Counted from the first letter of the stretch, positions 34,601 to 41,031 are shown. The stretch: 64,000 nucleotides of DNA from Pseudeuparius sepicola (GCA_963920635.1 OY987305.1:21290876-21354875); one strand, 5' to 3'. The notes: generated by a model not told the origin, from the sequence alone. Numbers and translations: made by a program.

Positions 34601-35962
34601 TTACTGTGGGTGACAAAGTGTGGTTATACAATCCCAAGCGAACAAAAGGTCAGTCTCCGAAACTCAATAGAAGTTGGGAAGGACCATACATCATCGTGAA
34701 CAAGATTAATGATGTTGTTTATCATATAAGACGTAGCCCAACAGCAAAGATGAAGATAGTAAATATCGTCAGGTTGTCTCCATACCATGAGAAGATAGAT
34801 GAAGGTCATATAACTTGATCAGGCCGATCAAATGTTAGAGGGGGGCAGTGTAACGAAAAATGCCTCTAAAGTTGTTATATCAGCTTTCAATGAACATGTC
34901 TGCACTGTTTTCTAACCTACTCAAGGATTTAGCAGATAAATTTTAAGTTTGGGTATTCTACTTACAGTTTTATAATTTTTATGATTAATTTAGAGGCATT
35001 TTCCGTCACATCTTTGTTTGCCTGAGGCCCCCAGGGCCCCATTTCCTTTTAGTTTCCATTGTTTTCTCTGTAGAGCTTCCATCAGTTTCTAGAAATTTGC
35101 TATAACTTTGATTTGTGGATCTGTCATTGGCCAGGAATATTCTAGAGTATAGTCTCCAGGCTTCCATTTGAATATTGTATAAGCCCTGGGAATTGGGCCT
35201 GAGGGAAGTTGAAGGTTATAACGCGATTTTAGTGCGATTTTTTGAGCTGATAGAATATTCTTGGTCAGTGACAGTATCTGACAAATTTATTTGTGATTTG
35301 TGAAGGTTAAACAATAAAGGTTGTAACCAAGACAACGAGTTTGGACTGTGATTGTTGAGATTCGGTACAGCACTAAAAACCAAGGCAAGCCGGTTTGTAT
35401 CTAAATTGGGATCATTTAATCCTAAACAATATAAATATATTACCTAATATTCTTCCACATCATGATTGATTTGACTCATTTTACCTAATGACACCACTCC
35501 CAGAACTCAGAACTTTTTTTGTCATTCACACCTTATCAGGCCAGTTTATGTAAAAAAACTACACTTTAAGGTACTGGGATCATAACGAGAGATGAACTGA
35601 GTTCATTCTACTCATCAGTATTGTGTCTTGATACGCTTAAAGTTGGTGAAATTCTAGATTTGGCTTACAGAGCTATGACATCAGTAAGTATATTGAAGTA
35701 ATAAAATATCAGCACTAATTCTATGTACCTTTTATAGAATGGTGATCATGCTCTGCACTTCAGATCATTTCGGCTATGCTTTTCGAATTACCTACTCGGT
35801 AGGTATCCCAATGGTTCAGGGCAATACATATTAGGTACTCCACCAAGTGAGATGTCTGCAGCTATGTTCCCTATAGATTATTCTGCCTTAAATGCACAAC
35901 CAGAGGATTTAGAACAGTATGCACCAGACCAAAAGTCGAATAGACGAAGTGTGATTGTTTGA
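7438..35962 (+). CDS. Calexcitin/sarcoplasmic-type EF-hand Ca2+-binding protein gene
   Basis: Five exons (7438-7604, 7806-7905, 7975-8124, 35571-35683, 35738-35962) join in consistent phase and end at TGA. The product is a cytosolic Ca2+-binding protein of about 208 residues from the first exon seen. One EF-hand loop begins DHDQDNLIC and ends in Asp (first exon). A second, NRSGTGIITRDE, spans the exon 3/4 junction with Gly at position 6, Ile at 8 and Glu at 12. A third region is degenerate. The C-terminus (PIDYSALNAQPEDLEQY) is what I expect of calexcitin-like insect proteins. This family binds Ca2+ in neurons and muscle; the role here is inferred. The N-terminal exon with the start codon was not found. 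The intron 8125-35570 is ~27.4 kb and packed with transposons. Confidence 0.8.
7806..7905 (+). CDS. EF-hand gene, second exon seen
   Basis: Acceptor ATAATAG ends at 7805; the donor GTGATG follows 7905. It has 33 codons plus 1 nt, starting in phase 0 so it joins the previous exon cleanly. It encodes RLRHFIDWSVNSPEFNILRE, the helical linker typical of the family. The long reverse-strand frame over this interval (7742-8008) is a shadow. Confidence 0.75.
7975..8124 (+). CDS. EF-hand gene, third exon seen
   Basis: Acceptor TTTTATAG; consensus donor GTAAGT at 8125. The exon carries 2 nt, 49 codons and 1 nt, matching the phase-1 exons on either side. It encodes YLTKEGWFHKWAELI followed by the helix leading into the second EF-hand, whose loop is completed by the next exon. 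Confidence 0.8.
8125..9085. other. Start of the giant intron, no recognised element
   Basis: AT-rich intronic sequence with no repeat partner that I could find in the window. Short frames here show no coding character. Confidence 0.5.
9345..9486. repeat. Near-perfect 142-bp hairpin
   Basis: Two 67-bp arms differ at about three positions and are separated by 8 bases (GGATATCG). The arms begin GTTTGTTCAGCGAATGTT and reach the loop with GTGAATATACGAT. It lies inside the CCCAGCCAGCAA element. It would extrude as a cruciform or be transcribed as a long dsRNA hairpin. Confidence 0.95.
9922..10085. mobile_element. 164-bp MITE, ends TTAAAGCCTGGTTCATGC
   Basis: Inverted ends TTAAAGCCTGGTTCATGCAG and CTGTATGAACCAGGCTTTAA continue inward as CTTCTTTATCTTT and its complement (~32 bp arms). 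It is nested in the CCCAGCCAGCAA element. Confidence 0.8.
10240..10500. promoter_or_regulatory. CpG-rich block inside a transposon
   Basis: A sharply GC- and CpG-rich stretch in AT-rich surroundings. It includes TGCGCAAGCGCA, close to an NRF-1-type palindrome, and GTGCGGCGGCGCGG. It may be an internal promoter of the host element. Overlapping frames on both strands here reflect composition, not a gene. Promoter function is inferred. Confidence 0.3.
10745..11655. repeat. Foldback with a nested TA-flanked element
   Basis: 10745-10800 (ACTGTACAAATCCGTAAAAT) pairs with 11607-11655. 10800-10850 pairs with 11236-11287 (ACCACTCAAGGTGTTGGTGT and complement). A younger element, CAGAGTGTTC...GAACACTCTG (10853-11233, TA on both sides), sits exactly at the centre of the second palindrome. 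Confidence 0.75.
11441..11550 (+). repeat. Interspersed repeat, partner at 25530-25640
   Basis: The motifs GTCAGATTTTAAATAAA, CGCTAAATGGTTTTC and CCTGGATTTGC occur in the same order here and at 25530-25640. A shorter relative (CCGGCCCTGGA, GTCAGATTT) is embedded in the 55160-56298 foldback. This is a dispersed family of unknown type. Confidence 0.7.
12075..12985. repeat. Foldback, ~200-bp arms
   Basis: 12098-12298 and 12720-12963 are imperfect inverted copies; both contain CACAAACCATATTAGGCAT-like and CATCGAATTGG motifs. Flanks 12075-12098 and 12963-12985 extend the pairing. Open frames on the minus strand (11928-12280, 12616-12915) lie on the arms and are not genes. Confidence 0.75.
13340..13990 (-). 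pseudogene. P-like/THAP transposase, C-terminal fragment
   Basis: Read on the minus strand, the region encodes, with stops and frame breaks, EEALKYIAGYVAHRFRGKY and flanking helical sequence, which resembles the C-terminal part of P-element/THAP9-type transposases. It is decayed and inactive. It lies in the same orientation as the N-terminal and central P-like pieces at 18895-20793 and may be the other end of the same copy, split by later insertions. A CGTGACGTCATGTGTGTTGC motif at about 13020 is shared, inverted, with about 20970-20990. Confidence 0.45.
14706..14861. mobile_element. Short TA-flanked element, CAGGGTGTGC ends
   Basis: It begins CAGGGTGTG after TA and ends GGAACACCCAG before TA. 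The 156 bp have only short terminal inverted repeats. It belongs to the foldback-end family. Confidence 0.5.
14862..17504. other. Intronic stretch without a recognised gene
   Basis: Mixed sequence. At 15650-16020 it is less AT-rich and has CGCAATAA repeats (TACGCAATAA, TACGCGATAA) and a 35-codon frame from ATG at 15852 (NVFGRRFSKPLLEQS) that I cannot identify. 16380-16760 is likewise GC-richer and may be retroelement-derived; no LTR partner was found. The element GGCGCCACCTAG lies near 15361. Confidence 0.35.
17505..17880. repeat. Foldback related to 54935-55140
   Basis: The ends AGTCTATCCAAGTTACAG (about 17511) and CTGTAACTTGGATAGACT (about 17860) are inverted copies. The right arm includes GAGGGAAGAGCCGGCCCTGC and ACGGCCAGACCAATAAGAGA; the same motifs recur in the opposite orientation at 54935-55140. 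Confidence 0.75.
17881..18894. other. No recognised gene
   Basis: AT-rich except GC-rich islands at about 18000-18110 and 18825-18900 (GCCCTGCGCC, GGCGCCCCGC, GAGCCGGCC), which look like decayed repeat ends. No partner was identified. Confidence 0.4.
18895..20793 (-). pseudogene. P-element-like (THAP) transposase, broken
   Basis: Minus strand. An N-terminal THAP zinc finger starts at ATG 20793 (MVNCAIAGC, then YFRFPK) and has a frameshift. A GTAAG donor near 20647 and a TTTCAG acceptor near 20520 precede CSEHF...CFEIP, the THAP C-terminus. A serine/charge-rich linker follows to ~20185, then a leucine-rich coiled coil (20110-20000). Next come WSPEDIALAISLRSVSPKAY and LPALSTLRTW, and the catalytic-type segment LCILSFDEM at about 19698-19720. 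After that are LLSNSTAKAI and LLNDWFDLMNS, then FQKGILLTNKS. THAP, leucine zipper, catalytic domain and introns are the P-element layout. Several frameshifts and loss of the C-terminal third make it inactive. Confidence 0.75.
21353..21375. repeat. (ATT)n microsatellite at LINE 3' junction
   Basis: Perfect ATT repeats abut the 3' end of the minus-strand LINE. Matching ATT repeats at the other end (25060-25079) show the element sits inside one microsatellite. Confidence 0.95.
21600..22675 (-). pseudogene. Dong/R4-like LINE, C-terminal CCHC and endonuclease
   Basis: The frame 22675-22016 (219 codons) covers the thumb and linker and ends with the CCHC finger. After a frame change, RHDFVAKILHQELAEK follows. 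Next is the restriction-like endonuclease core RPDLITVDK...LIDVAIP with its catalytic-type Asp residues, and a helical tail to ~21600. An in-frame stop also interrupts the endonuclease. Confidence 0.8.
22762..23538 (-). pseudogene. Dong/R4-like LINE, reverse transcriptase region
   Basis: Three overlapping frames carry RT blocks. 23538-23230 has YRPITCLPTLYKI. 23261-23001 has VDYKKAFDSVPHEWL, including the first catalytic Asp. 23037-22762 has LLYMDDLKL, the YMDD box at about 22978-22990. Frame changes between them disable the enzyme. Confidence 0.8.
24008..24928 (-). CDS. Dong/R4-like LINE, N-terminal ORF segment
   Basis: 306 residues open from ATG at 24928. The start is basic (RKRRPRAVTP), the middle acidic (ESRESDSEEHVEG), and it ends in a helical region. 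No catalytic motif is visible. This is the region upstream of the reverse transcriptase, probably nucleic-acid binding. It stops at 24008, where the copy is frameshifted; the ancestral ORF would have run on into the RT. Confidence 0.7.
   Translation of the reverse strand: MARVGSGLEYSYCGSASRKRRPRAVTPTLREKPMDMKNYRKTRTTVSPTKGAARELQPALIQVGLRRRRMKWTVCMNESIMRIFYRVTNLGREMIGYRQQLHAEFCKEFPHMQVSEQRVSDQYRTILRNNRIPETRLNAIKREVELEIHGTHIDVENNNGEIQEPGLQPEAKIAERTTESRESDSEEHVEGLDTQLREAVLRYEGTDTLSRPPLPRLNSSRKLAILLDLMNTRILPNYVSVAPTLERMHMLIYCATTAIITIMGAKIRMAQELNRARPEPRMAQWEMRLNRKIESLRKNIGQVTIY
24930..25058 (-). repeat. Duplicated ~65-bp unit at LINE 5' end
   Basis: Two copies of a unit containing GGATCGTTACACCC and GCCCCTCTCAC lie at 24930-24993 and 24998-25058, immediately upstream of the ORF. 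Tandem 5' units often act as LINE promoters; that role is an inference. Confidence 0.8.
25060..25079. repeat. (ATT)n microsatellite at LINE 5' junction
   Basis: ATT repeats directly next to the LINE 5' end, same phase and motif as 21353-21375. Confidence 0.9.
26091..28383. other. Intronic stretch without a recognised gene
   Basis: AT-rich sequence. Notable points: AGCGCCATCTGTAGGG near 26750, a T-run at 27611-27629, and a CA/CG-rich patch CACACTCACACACCCGCCCG near 27960. No coding frame or repeat partner was found. Confidence 0.4.
28926..30113. mobile_element. Second element nested in the foldback arm
   Basis: It interrupts the left arm: comparison with the intact right arm (about 31040-31055) shows the arm resuming after 30113. 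The ends carry ACTTAGGTTGAGAAG and CTTCTCAACC/TTTCTCAGGTTAGT motifs. GAGGTAAATAATGG occurs near both ends (about 29009 and 30078), and similar TATTTACCTC motifs occur at 50115-50165. Confidence 0.65.
29090..29879 (+). mobile_element. hAT-like remnant with BED finger
   Basis: Ends TAGATGGC...GCCATCTA. The subterminal regions are packed with GAGCATTTAT repeats (29098-29300) and their complements (29800-29870), as is common in hAT elements. Between them, 29433-29567 encodes KLKYAICEFCKAEY...RMRKHLI then Cys, a C-x2-C...H-x3-C BED-type zinc finger as found at the N-terminus of hAT transposases; one in-frame stop breaks it. The rest of the transposase is missing. Confidence 0.65.
31444..31462 (+). 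other. Primer-binding site of the gypsy element
   Basis: TTTGGTGTCAGAAGCGGGA directly follows the 5' LTR. TGGTGTCAGAAG(T/C)GGGA is complementary to the 3' end of animal tRNA-Leu, so reverse transcription was probably primed by tRNA-Leu. Confidence 0.7.
31485..32740 (+). pseudogene. Gypsy Gag, broken
   Basis: ATG at 31485 opens a lysine/glutamate-rich coiled-coil segment. After frame breaks, 31933-32133 encodes a Gag core with KPSKFDGKVAWSTYLNQFE, and 32155-32436 continues the helical capsid-like region. 32660-32701 encodes the zinc knuckle CWNCGVEAHLKHQC (C-x2-C-x4-H-x4-C). Gag would form the particle and bind the RNA. Multiple stops and frameshifts disable it. Confidence 0.75.
32810..33163 (+). 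pseudogene. Gypsy aspartic protease
   Basis: CDIVVDTGSSHTIV, with the DTGS active site at 32881-32892, follows the Gag region; after a frame change 32936-33163 supplies VILGLDVMHEQQF, the protease flap-to-end segment typical of retroviral-type proteases. Broken by a frameshift. Confidence 0.7.
33367..34273 (+). pseudogene. Gypsy reverse transcriptase
   Basis: 33367-33912 encodes the linker and first RT blocks (IEPSQSPWTSPVVLVKKKDG, RFCVDYRRLN, LATLDLKSG). After a frameshift, 33905-34273 carries the catalytic YLDD at 34073-34084 and NPKKC...VRYLGHVIS. The order matches gypsy/Ty3 RT. A stop/frameshift at 34273 leads into about 290 bp of RNase H start (EAFQTLKKAL), after which the element is deleted. 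Confidence 0.8.
34567..34818 (+). pseudogene. Gypsy integrase C-terminal tail
   Basis: VGDKVWLYNPKRTKG and KLNRSWEGPYIIV are the C-terminal domain of gypsy integrases. It follows the RNase H start with no intervening catalytic core, so roughly 2 kb (rest of RNase H, zinc and DDE domains) was deleted at about 34565. Confidence 0.8.
34836..34848 (+). other. Polypurine tract
   Basis: AGAGGGGGGCAG immediately upstream of the 3' LTR; this primes plus-strand synthesis in LTR elements. Confidence 0.7.
34849..35369 (+). repeat. 3' LTR, intact (521 bp)
   Basis: Begins TGTAACGAAAAATGCC and ends GAGATTCGGTACA, matching the two halves of the 5' LTR. It contains the uninterrupted site CATTTGAATATTGTATAAGC that corresponds to the foldback insertion point in the 5' LTR. 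Confidence 0.9.
35571..35683 (+). CDS. EF-hand gene, fourth exon seen
   Basis: It follows a TTTAAG acceptor and ends at donor GTAAGT. Two nucleotides plus 37 codons complete the loop NRSGTGIITRDE and its F helix (LSSFYSSVL). It joins exon 8124 across the giant intron with no frame change, which is the main proof that both halves belong to one gene. Confidence 0.85.
35738..35962 (+). CDS. EF-hand gene, last coding exon
   Basis: Acceptor TTTTATAG at 35730-35737; 74 codons and TGA at 35960-35962. It encodes FRSFRLCFSNYLLGRYPNG and the conserved tail PIDYSALNAQPEDLEQY, then a basic end (NRRSVIV). The would-be last EF-hand (NGDHALHFRSF) lacks a full acidic loop. The region after the stop is presumably 3' UTR; AATAAA occurs at 36705-36710 and 36738-36743, though neither is proven to be used. 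Confidence 0.85.
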   Translation, partial: NGDHALHFRSFRLCFSNYLLGRYPNGSGQYILGTPPSEMSAAMFPIDYSALNAQPEDLEQYAPDQKSNRRSVIV

Positions 35963-36899
35963 TTTTGCAGTTATGTTTCTTAACTACCTCATATAATTTT
36001 AGGTTAATGTTATCTTGTTAGGTCTATAGGCTGATACTATTTTGAGTTGATCACTCAAAATTTCCTTTCCAATTTTACCTCTCACTAAATTACTGCAACA
36101 TATTGTTATTTACACAATACATATTCCAACCACATACAATATGTAAGAACAAAGTCGTATAAAATGTCCAATATCAAGGTCCGCAATTAACCAATGCAGT
36201 CATCAATGGCTGGTACTATCACCTTCTCATCAGCACCACAAGACAGAAAAATGTTTTGTGAATCCACAAAAATTTGACAAATAATAATTACTATTATTGA
36301 AATCAAATTATTTGCAGCATAAATGATCATATATGGCATTGTCTCTACACTCAACACTGCCCACTACCATGATTTCTGTCTGCTCGGCTTTACTTGTTTT
36401 CAGCATTGTTTGTCCTTGGGCTTTATCTTTAGGCTCAAAAGTTATCGGGGAAAGAGAAAAAGTTAAATTCATTATGAATTTTTCCTGGCTTTCTGTTTCA
36501 CTTAATTTTAATTTAATATGCAGTATTATTCATATCTTCCACAATAGAATCAAGTACCTAATTTTTCAAAATTCTGAGAAAGAATATAGTTCTCACTGTA
36601 TAATAGGGATGTTCACTAATTTCCAATTGTAATTAAAATCAATAGATCTAAATCTATAGAAACTTGTATCAATCATGAAACCGCTTTAAAAAGTTTTTTG
36701 CTGGAATAAATGCAAAAGAGAAGCAATGAATATAATGAATAAAACGGCCCTGAGTCGAGGCTAGCGCGGTGACATCATCGCCGTTCCAAGTGCAGTGTCA
36801 GTCAGCGCGTGGCCCGCTGCAGTTATCATTCATATGTATTGTTGTTGTATAAAGCAAAGTTATTTTGTTAACTCGGGCATAGCCGATAATATATTTATA
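35963..36899. other. Downstream of the EF-hand gene
   Basis: Presumed 3' UTR and flank. A GC-richer patch at 36745-36825 (GAGGCTAGCGCGG, TGACATCATC, GTGGCCCGCTGCAG) stands out and may be a promoter of an unseen gene. This is weak. Confidence 0.35.
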
Positions 36900-37872
36900 C
36901 AGGGTGGGCCAATGGAAACTTTCCACCCCGATTTTTTCGGTTTAAAATAAAAATCTGGGAAAATGCTCGGACACGTCGATTTTTTATTTGAGGCGAACTA
37001 TTTTTCAGTTTTTTTTCATCCCCATAGCTTTAACCCCCTAACTGTGGGGAGAACATCCCCCCAAATTTAAATAGGGGATAGGGGTCGTGCCATACCTCTT
37101 TTTAAAGATCTCATCGAGTTCTTTATGACCCTACAATTTCGCCTCATTATTTTTATCCATAGAAATGACAGCCTGTCAAAATGAAAATAAATAAAAGTAC
37201 TTACTAATTAAAGTTGTATTATTTAGGTGTACACGTGAACTTTATCTAACCAACTGTTGTTAATAAAATGTTTACCCCTAGTTTGTTTAGGAGTTTTATT
37301 AGAAATAATCTCGGCTGCAGGAATTATCGTTGCCATAGTGATATTGACATAAAAACTAGCAACAAAACATCCATGAACTTTACTTAATAAACTGCTCAAT
37401 ATCTCCAAAAGTAAAAAACCGATGTTTTGTTGCTAGTTTTTATGTCAATAGGCGGATACACTATGGCAACGATAATTCCTGCCGCTGAGATTATTTCTAA
37501 CGAAACTCCTAAACAAACTGGGGTGAACATTTTGTGAACAACAGTTTGTTAGATAAAGTTCACATGTACACCTAAATAATAAAACTTTAATTAGTAAGTA
37601 AGTATTTTTGTTTATTTTTATTTTAGAGGGGCGAAATTGTAGGGTTATAAAGAACTCAATGAGACCTTTAAAAAGAGGTATGGCACGGCCCCTATCCCCT
37701 ATTTAAATTTGGGGGGTTGTTCTCCCCCCAGCTAGGGGGTTAAAGCTACGGGGATGAAAAAAACTGAAAAATAGTTCCCCCTCAAATCAAAAATCGACGT
37801 GTCTGAGTGTTTTCCCAGATTTTTATTTTAAACCAAAAAATCGGGGTGGAAAGTTTCCATCGGCCCACCCTG
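36900..37872. mobile_element. TA-flanked foldback, CAGGGTGGGCC ends
   Basis: It begins CAGGGTGGGCCAATGGAAAC and ends GGCCCACCCTG, with TA on each side. The ~480-bp arms meet near 37390 (AAACCGATGTTTTGTTGC and mirror). The frame 37223-37408 lies on an arm. Confidence 0.9.
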
Positions 37873-37944
37873 TAAATAAAATTATTATTCTTGATTCGAG
37901 AGTTAAACAATAAAACTTTATTAAACTATGTCAATGGAATAACA

Positions 37945-38350
37945 ATAATAATTCTCACCCTCAGAATACTCCAAACTGGGAGTACCCCAGAAGCAACTGA
38001 ATGCTGCGGAGGAGGGGGCAATTACTATTATTTTGCCTTCATTGCCATTTGTGGCTAGGGCTGACTTTTCCCGATAGAACTAGGATAGCATTCCCTCAAG
38101 TACTACAGAAAACCCTAGAAAACCACAGTAATCCTGGTTAGTGTAGGACAATTATTAATAAATCACACTGTTAAAGCTAATAAGGAGCAATATTGTGAAT
38201 CCACAATTTGTCCAGCGCTCTTGGCCATCAGAAGTGTTTTTCTATAATGGCATGTGCATGCATCATCTGCCTCGAACCCCGATTCGAACCAAAGTCGATC
38301 GAAGGCAGAAATCATGCAGTCCACATAGTTCGGCAATGCTACAAACATCA
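37945..38350 (+). repeat. ~390-bp dispersed repeat at an AAT tract
   Basis: It matches 59340-59735 in the opposite orientation over its full length (CTCACCCTCA, GTACCCCAGAAGCAAC, TCCAG(C/T)GCTCTTGGCCAT, GATCGAAGGCAGAAA). Both copies start at an AATAATAAT tract. A partial direct copy (38356-38412) follows. It may be a SINE or the end of a retroelement that targets TAA repeats. Confidence 0.75.
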
Positions 38351-39066
38351 CTAGATAATAATAATAATTGTCACCCTCACAACTAGAAGTACCCCAGAAG
38401 CAACTGAATGCAACTACTTAAATGCTTGTGCACTTCCACACATTTTGACAAACTGATCATTCTTTATCACTTTATACAGAAAAAACATACTACTAGCTAT
38501 ATAAAAATGCACCTCGTTTAACCTCCTTCCAGCCATCCCCCTTTCACGAAAATGTTAAATGTAACCAGTTGCATACTAAGTTCTCTAAAAACTACCACGG
38601 CAACTAAATATTAAATGTTTTAAATCCTCCATTTATACACCTTTCCATAGAGTGATGCCTCCCAAAAACAAGATGAATCGTTCTGAATGTGGCCCTTTAA
38701 AGGGCTCATGAGATTCAACACCCTACTTGAATAGTAAGCCTCTAACCTTGGCCTCTACTGTCGTAGTTTGTAAATATGCAGTGCTTGGCACTGCGCGAGC
38801 TCAGTCCGTGCGCTTTTCTCTGGAGAGCAGGTGGCATCAGGCCAATGAGAATGAGTTTTCCGAATGGAAACAAATACAGACACTTCTCTGTACTTTTGTA
38901 AATAAAAAACTGATATTTGATATGGAGGCTATTTAGATAGGTATGTCTTATAGTGTTTAAACAAAAATTTTTTTTGTGAGCATCCATATTAAAAATAGGT
39001 GCAAAAGAAAGCCAAGGAATACATAACCAATAACGTTATCTTCAATTTGTTCTCTATTCCCAATAG

Positions 39067-39180
39067 GACAAAATGCTAAAAACTACCTAAACTGGTCTTT
39101 ATTAAAAAATTATCAAAGTTTTGCTGGAGTGGATGCGTCGCTTACAAATGAACTATTTAATGCTTTTGACAATTCAATGT
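39067..39180 (+). CDS. Possible terminal exon, unknown gene
   Basis: After a CCCAATAG acceptor, 37 codons (QNAKNYLNWSLLKNYQSFAG ...) run to TAG at 39178-39180 with balanced, coding-like composition. No upstream exon could be joined with confidence and I do not recognise the protein. Confidence 0.3.
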
Positions 39181-39449
39181 AGGATGGAGGTTATATTTTT
39201 AAATATTTATAACATTAAATAAAACTCTGTGATTGTATGTTTAAATATAGACTCACGTGGGCACTTCAAGAATTGATATATTTTTTGTTCCGTTTGTAAA
39301 ATCTGACAAAACTCATGTTAAATGCATAGATATATGTATAGATGTTAAGATGTACACCATGCACAGGATCTTCAGGCGAAAACTCCGACCCCCCTATTAT
39401 TTATCTAATTTTTGCAGATAGAAAAATTTTTTCTGAATTCAGCGATATA

Positions 39450-39779
39450 CAGTGACCGGCAGAAAGTTGGACATAAATGGAAATTTTTTTAAATACGGTA
39501 AAAAGTTACTTACAAAAGTTGTTTGGAATCAAAGATGGATGTCAGATTTAAAGTCACAGCCACCTAGTAAAAAAAAGAAATTCAACTTTTTTTTGTATTT
39601 TTTCGACCACCCTGTGTATTACAAAAAAACAAAATATCGCAAGCGAACTTATCATCGGATAACACATGAATTTGCTACTAAACTTTAGTTTTGTTCGATT
39701 AGCAGCTAGAAATTTAAATTAATCGAAATCAGAGTTTAAAAATATTAAATTATTGTGTCCAGCTTTCTGCCGGTCACTG
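39450..39779. mobile_element. 330-bp mariner-like foldback MITE
   Basis: Ends CAGTGACCGGCAGAAAGTTG and AGCTTTCTGCCGGTCACTG, flanked by TA. A related sequence without the insertion exists at 47827-47875 (CAGCGATATATAACATG), exactly as predicted for TA duplication. A second copy is at 58661-59085. CAGTG ends with TA targets indicate Tc1/mariner. Confidence 0.9.
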
Positions 39780-39789
39780 TATAACATGT

Positions 39790-40105
39790 TGATATTTGCA
39801 TTTCCCTTTAGCAAGATATGTGGAATTAAATTTACAAAAAAAATCATTTGAAAGATCACAGTTAGCCATTAAACTAAGCCGGATTTTTGATAATTATGCT
39901 AGATTATATCTTATATCTTTAGTAAATCAAAATAACAACAAAATGGCAATAAATATTAATTATACTGCAGTCTCATCCTTCATATTACAAATACTAATGT
40001 AGTTTGCTTCACTCTGTACAAACGCCATACAAACGTTTAAAGAAAGGTGTTTTTTGTCCCAACCGCCGCCAGTCACCTAATCGTCGCTAAAATCTATCCC
40101 AGTGC
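39790..40105 (-). repeat. Dispersed repeat, copies at 45757-46060 and 47840-48130
   Basis: The part 39960-40100 (CTGCAGTCTCATCC, CAAACGCCATACAAACG, CCGCCGCCAGTCACCT) is the reverse complement of 45757-45900. The part 39784-39960 (AACATGTTGATATTTGC) matches 47843-47870 in the same orientation and 48040-48090 in the opposite one. Host of several mariner-like insertions. Confidence 0.7.
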
Positions 40106-40244
40106 TTTATTTTGTATCGGCGCGTACAGACGTGTCTCACTTCGCGATTTTCGTCGGGTTTGTCGCGTAAAAAGAGGTGTAGACAATGAATAAGGTGTAA
40201 TAATGTAACCGCAGGATATTGGAAAACTTAGGAAGGTAAATAAA

Positions 40245-41031
40245 GGAAGCGCAATCACATGATTGCAAGTCATTAAGACTGCTTCCTGGGGCGCAATCAA
40301 ACGATTGCTAGTCATAGGACTGCCCCGGGGAGCACATGCCCCCATTGAAAAACAAGCAAACAAAAGATTACGACTCCGGATCCACAGCTGCCAGTGGGGC
40401 GCAATCAAACGATTGCTAGTCGTAGGACTGCCCCAGGGAGCACATGCCCCATTGAAGAACAAGCACAAAAAAGATTATGACTTCGTGTCCACAGCTGCCA
40501 GTGGGGCGCAATCAAACGATTGCTAGTTACATAGGACTGCCCCGGGGAGTACATGCCCCATTGAAAAACAAGCACACAAAAGATTAGCAGGTGAGTCCGT
40601 GTCCACATCGACCCTTTATACGCGAACACAAGTAAATAATAGGAAGCGCAATCTTACGATTGCAAGTCCTAGGACTGCTTCCAAAGGAGCGCAATCATAC
40701 GATTGCTAGTCATACGACTGCCCCGGGCGTACATATGCCATAATCCAATCGAAAAACTAAATTGACAAAAGGAAAAATGCATTTCGGTTCTGGACTTATA
40801 GAGATGTTACATTTATTAGAATATTTTTGTATAGAGACGCATGCAATCACACGATTACAAGGTTTTTCGGCCTCAGGGTCCACATCGATCCTAGCACACA
40901 AAGACGATAGAAAGGGTAATCATATGATTGCAGGTCATTAACACTGTTTTCCGGGGCACCCAAGAGTATTTTAAATAATCATGCAATAATTAGGGCTCAA
41001 TCATACGATTGCTAGTCGTATAGGATTGCCC
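40245..41031 (+). repeat. Array of three-way-junction (cloverleaf) modules
   Basis: At least seven modules: 40245-40286, 40288-40326, 40396-40434, 40503-40543, 40642-40682, 40686-40724 and 40993-41031, plus decayed ones near 40843 and 40913. Each has an outer stem enclosing hairpin 1 (GCAATC-nnnn-GATTGC) and hairpin 2 (AGTC-nnnn-GACT). The outer stem is GGAAGC/GCTTCC in the first and fifth, GGGGC/GCCCC in the second to fourth, and GGGC/GCCC in the last, so changes on one side are matched on the other. 40686 has one mismatch. Modules 2-4 sit in ~108-bp tandem units that also hold GGGGAGCACATGCCCC, itself an inverted pair. The function is unknown. The 124-codon frame over this array is not a gene. 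Confidence 0.9.

Larger units (their letters stand above)
28384..35369 (+). mobile_element. Gypsy-type LTR retrotransposon, internally deleted
   Basis: Two LTRs start TGTAACG and end ...TACA (5' copy split, 28384-31443; 3' copy 34849-35369). The primer-binding site follows the 5' LTR and a polypurine tract precedes the 3' LTR. Gag, a DTGS protease, an RT with YLDD and an integrase tail appear in gypsy order. Most of RNase H and integrase are missing, and several frameshifts and stops exist, so it is defective. The two LTRs differ at several percent of positions by eye, so the insertion is not recent. The flanking GTAC and GCAC are a possible decayed 4-bp target repeat. Confidence 0.85.

Noticed and set aside
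36333..36632. 99-codon ORF downstream of the EF-hand gene
   Set aside because: Hydrophobic, AT-driven composition, with no splice or family support.
38240..38300. tRNA-like GATTCGAACC
   Set aside because: No A box at the right distance; the sequence belongs to a dispersed repeat.
40094..40629. Several ORFs of 74-124 codons across the cloverleaf array
   Set aside because: They arise from the repeats on both strands and have repetitive, non-protein-like translations.
40245..41031. CRISPR-like array
   Set aside because: Eukaryotic context; the repeats are internally palindromic and the sequences between them are themselves repeated, not unique spacers.
40245..41031. Parvovirus-type terminal hairpin
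   Set aside because: The shape is similar, but modules are tandem and short, and no viral replication-protein ORF lies nearby.
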